Below are positions 63,701 to 64,000 of a stretch of 64,000 bases of DNA, piece by piece. Origin of the DNA: Lactobacillus amylovorus DSM 20531 (GTDB lineage: Bacteria > Bacillota > Bacilli > Lactobacillales > Lactobacillaceae); NCBI RefSeq assembly GCF_002706375.1, contig NZ_CP017706.1:558001-622000 (forward strand). The letters are read 5' to 3'. The position numbers and the translations under genes were made by a program. Below the pieces are notes generated by a model. That model saw nothing but the letters and a program-made list of their open reading frames with translations, searched no databases and had not been told where the DNA came from. Within the stretch, counting starts at the first letter, position 1. Each line of letters begins with the position of its first letter.

Positions 63701-64000
63701 CTAGAATTTCCTAAATCTTTTGTATCGTCTAGTTAGCAATTCTTTATCAGATAAGCCACTCAACTTATGCATTTCATTCTGTAATTTTTCGACAATATTT
63801 TGACAAACCTTTTGATGATCATCGGGTTCAGCAATAATGCCTTCAATAACACCCATTTTTAACAAATCATTAGGCGTTAATTTCATAACCTCCGCGGCTT
63901 CACTAGCTCTCGTCGCATCCTTCCACAAGATAGATGCAAAACCTTCTGGCGACAAAACAGAATAAATACTATTTTCTAGCATCCAAACTTCATCCCCACA
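63701..64000 (-). CDS. accA: acetyl-CoA carboxylase carboxyltransferase alpha subunit, C-terminal part
   Basis: The frame runs off the right edge. The last 99 codons are visible and include [40 protein letters not shown] and a basic end, RYKRFRKF. This is the alpha subunit of the carboxyltransferase that makes malonyl-CoA. The ATG at 63982 is internal, not the start, since the frame continues to the edge with CGDEVW. Confidence 0.92.
   Translation of the reverse strand, partial: CGDEVWMLENSIYSVLSPEGFASILWKDATRASEAAEVMKLTPNDLLKMGVIEGIIAEPDDHQKVCQNIVEKLQNEMHKLSGLSDKELLTRRYKRFRKF

Overview
The window looks like chromosome of a host-adapted Lactobacillus of the acidophilus/helveticus group. The evidence is low-GC Gram-positive gene content, several SLAP-type surface proteins, an Apf-like protein, MucBP-type adhesin repeats, a tRNA-dependent T-box before argS, and heavy decay. 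At least nine genes are broken by single frameshifts or stops, and fragments of IS200/605, IS4-like and IS30 elements are scattered through it. The species is inferred, not proven.

Layout. 1-6.2 kb: end of an unidentified gene, a SLAP protein, a solitary TnpB element, murC and a large SLAP protein. 6.25-19.28 kb: a 13-kb composite transposon bounded by two inverted IS4-like elements and a 9-bp target duplication. It carries an apparently complete class I lanthipeptide locus (regulator, 18-codon peptide, precursor, LanB, LanC, two ABC permeases, ABC ATPase), all read leftward. 19.3-34.5 kb: conserved housekeeping genes (ytpR, thioredoxin, trmB, ecsBA, hit, prsA, yhaM-yhaN-yhaO, ylbF-like, PBP1, an rlu-type pseudouridine synthase, an FMN-dependent oxidase). 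34.7-50 kb: a decaying accessory stretch. It holds frameshifted glpF, relics of a malonate decarboxylase locus with a broken LysR gene, a chimeric PTS EIIC carrying a sorting-signal leader, SLAP and Apf-like proteins, an AgrA/AgrC-like two-component system with a secreted peptide, and broken UbiA, LPXTG, MFS and GyrI-like genes. 50-64 kb: core genes again (fba, argS with T-box, an L,D-transpeptidase, nnrD, dacA, tRNA-Leu, a PspC protein, an NrtR-pncB-pncA salvage locus), then a MucBP protein with an internal stop, birA, fabI and the end of accA.

The most interesting system is the lanthipeptide island. The 47-residue precursor has three Cys near its C-terminus. LanB has both dehydratase halves and LanC keeps its Cys, Cys-His zinc ligands. 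An Rgg/MutR-type regulator is followed by a very short ORF with an excellent ribosome binding site. Two identical 18-bp sequences, each containing the palindrome TCAAATTTGA, lie about 30 bp upstream of -10-like boxes. One precedes the 18-codon ORF and the other precedes the precursor. This suggests a peptide-responsive activator circuit. The island appears to have jumped as a unit into the loop of an intrinsic terminator, so the flanking genes were left intact.
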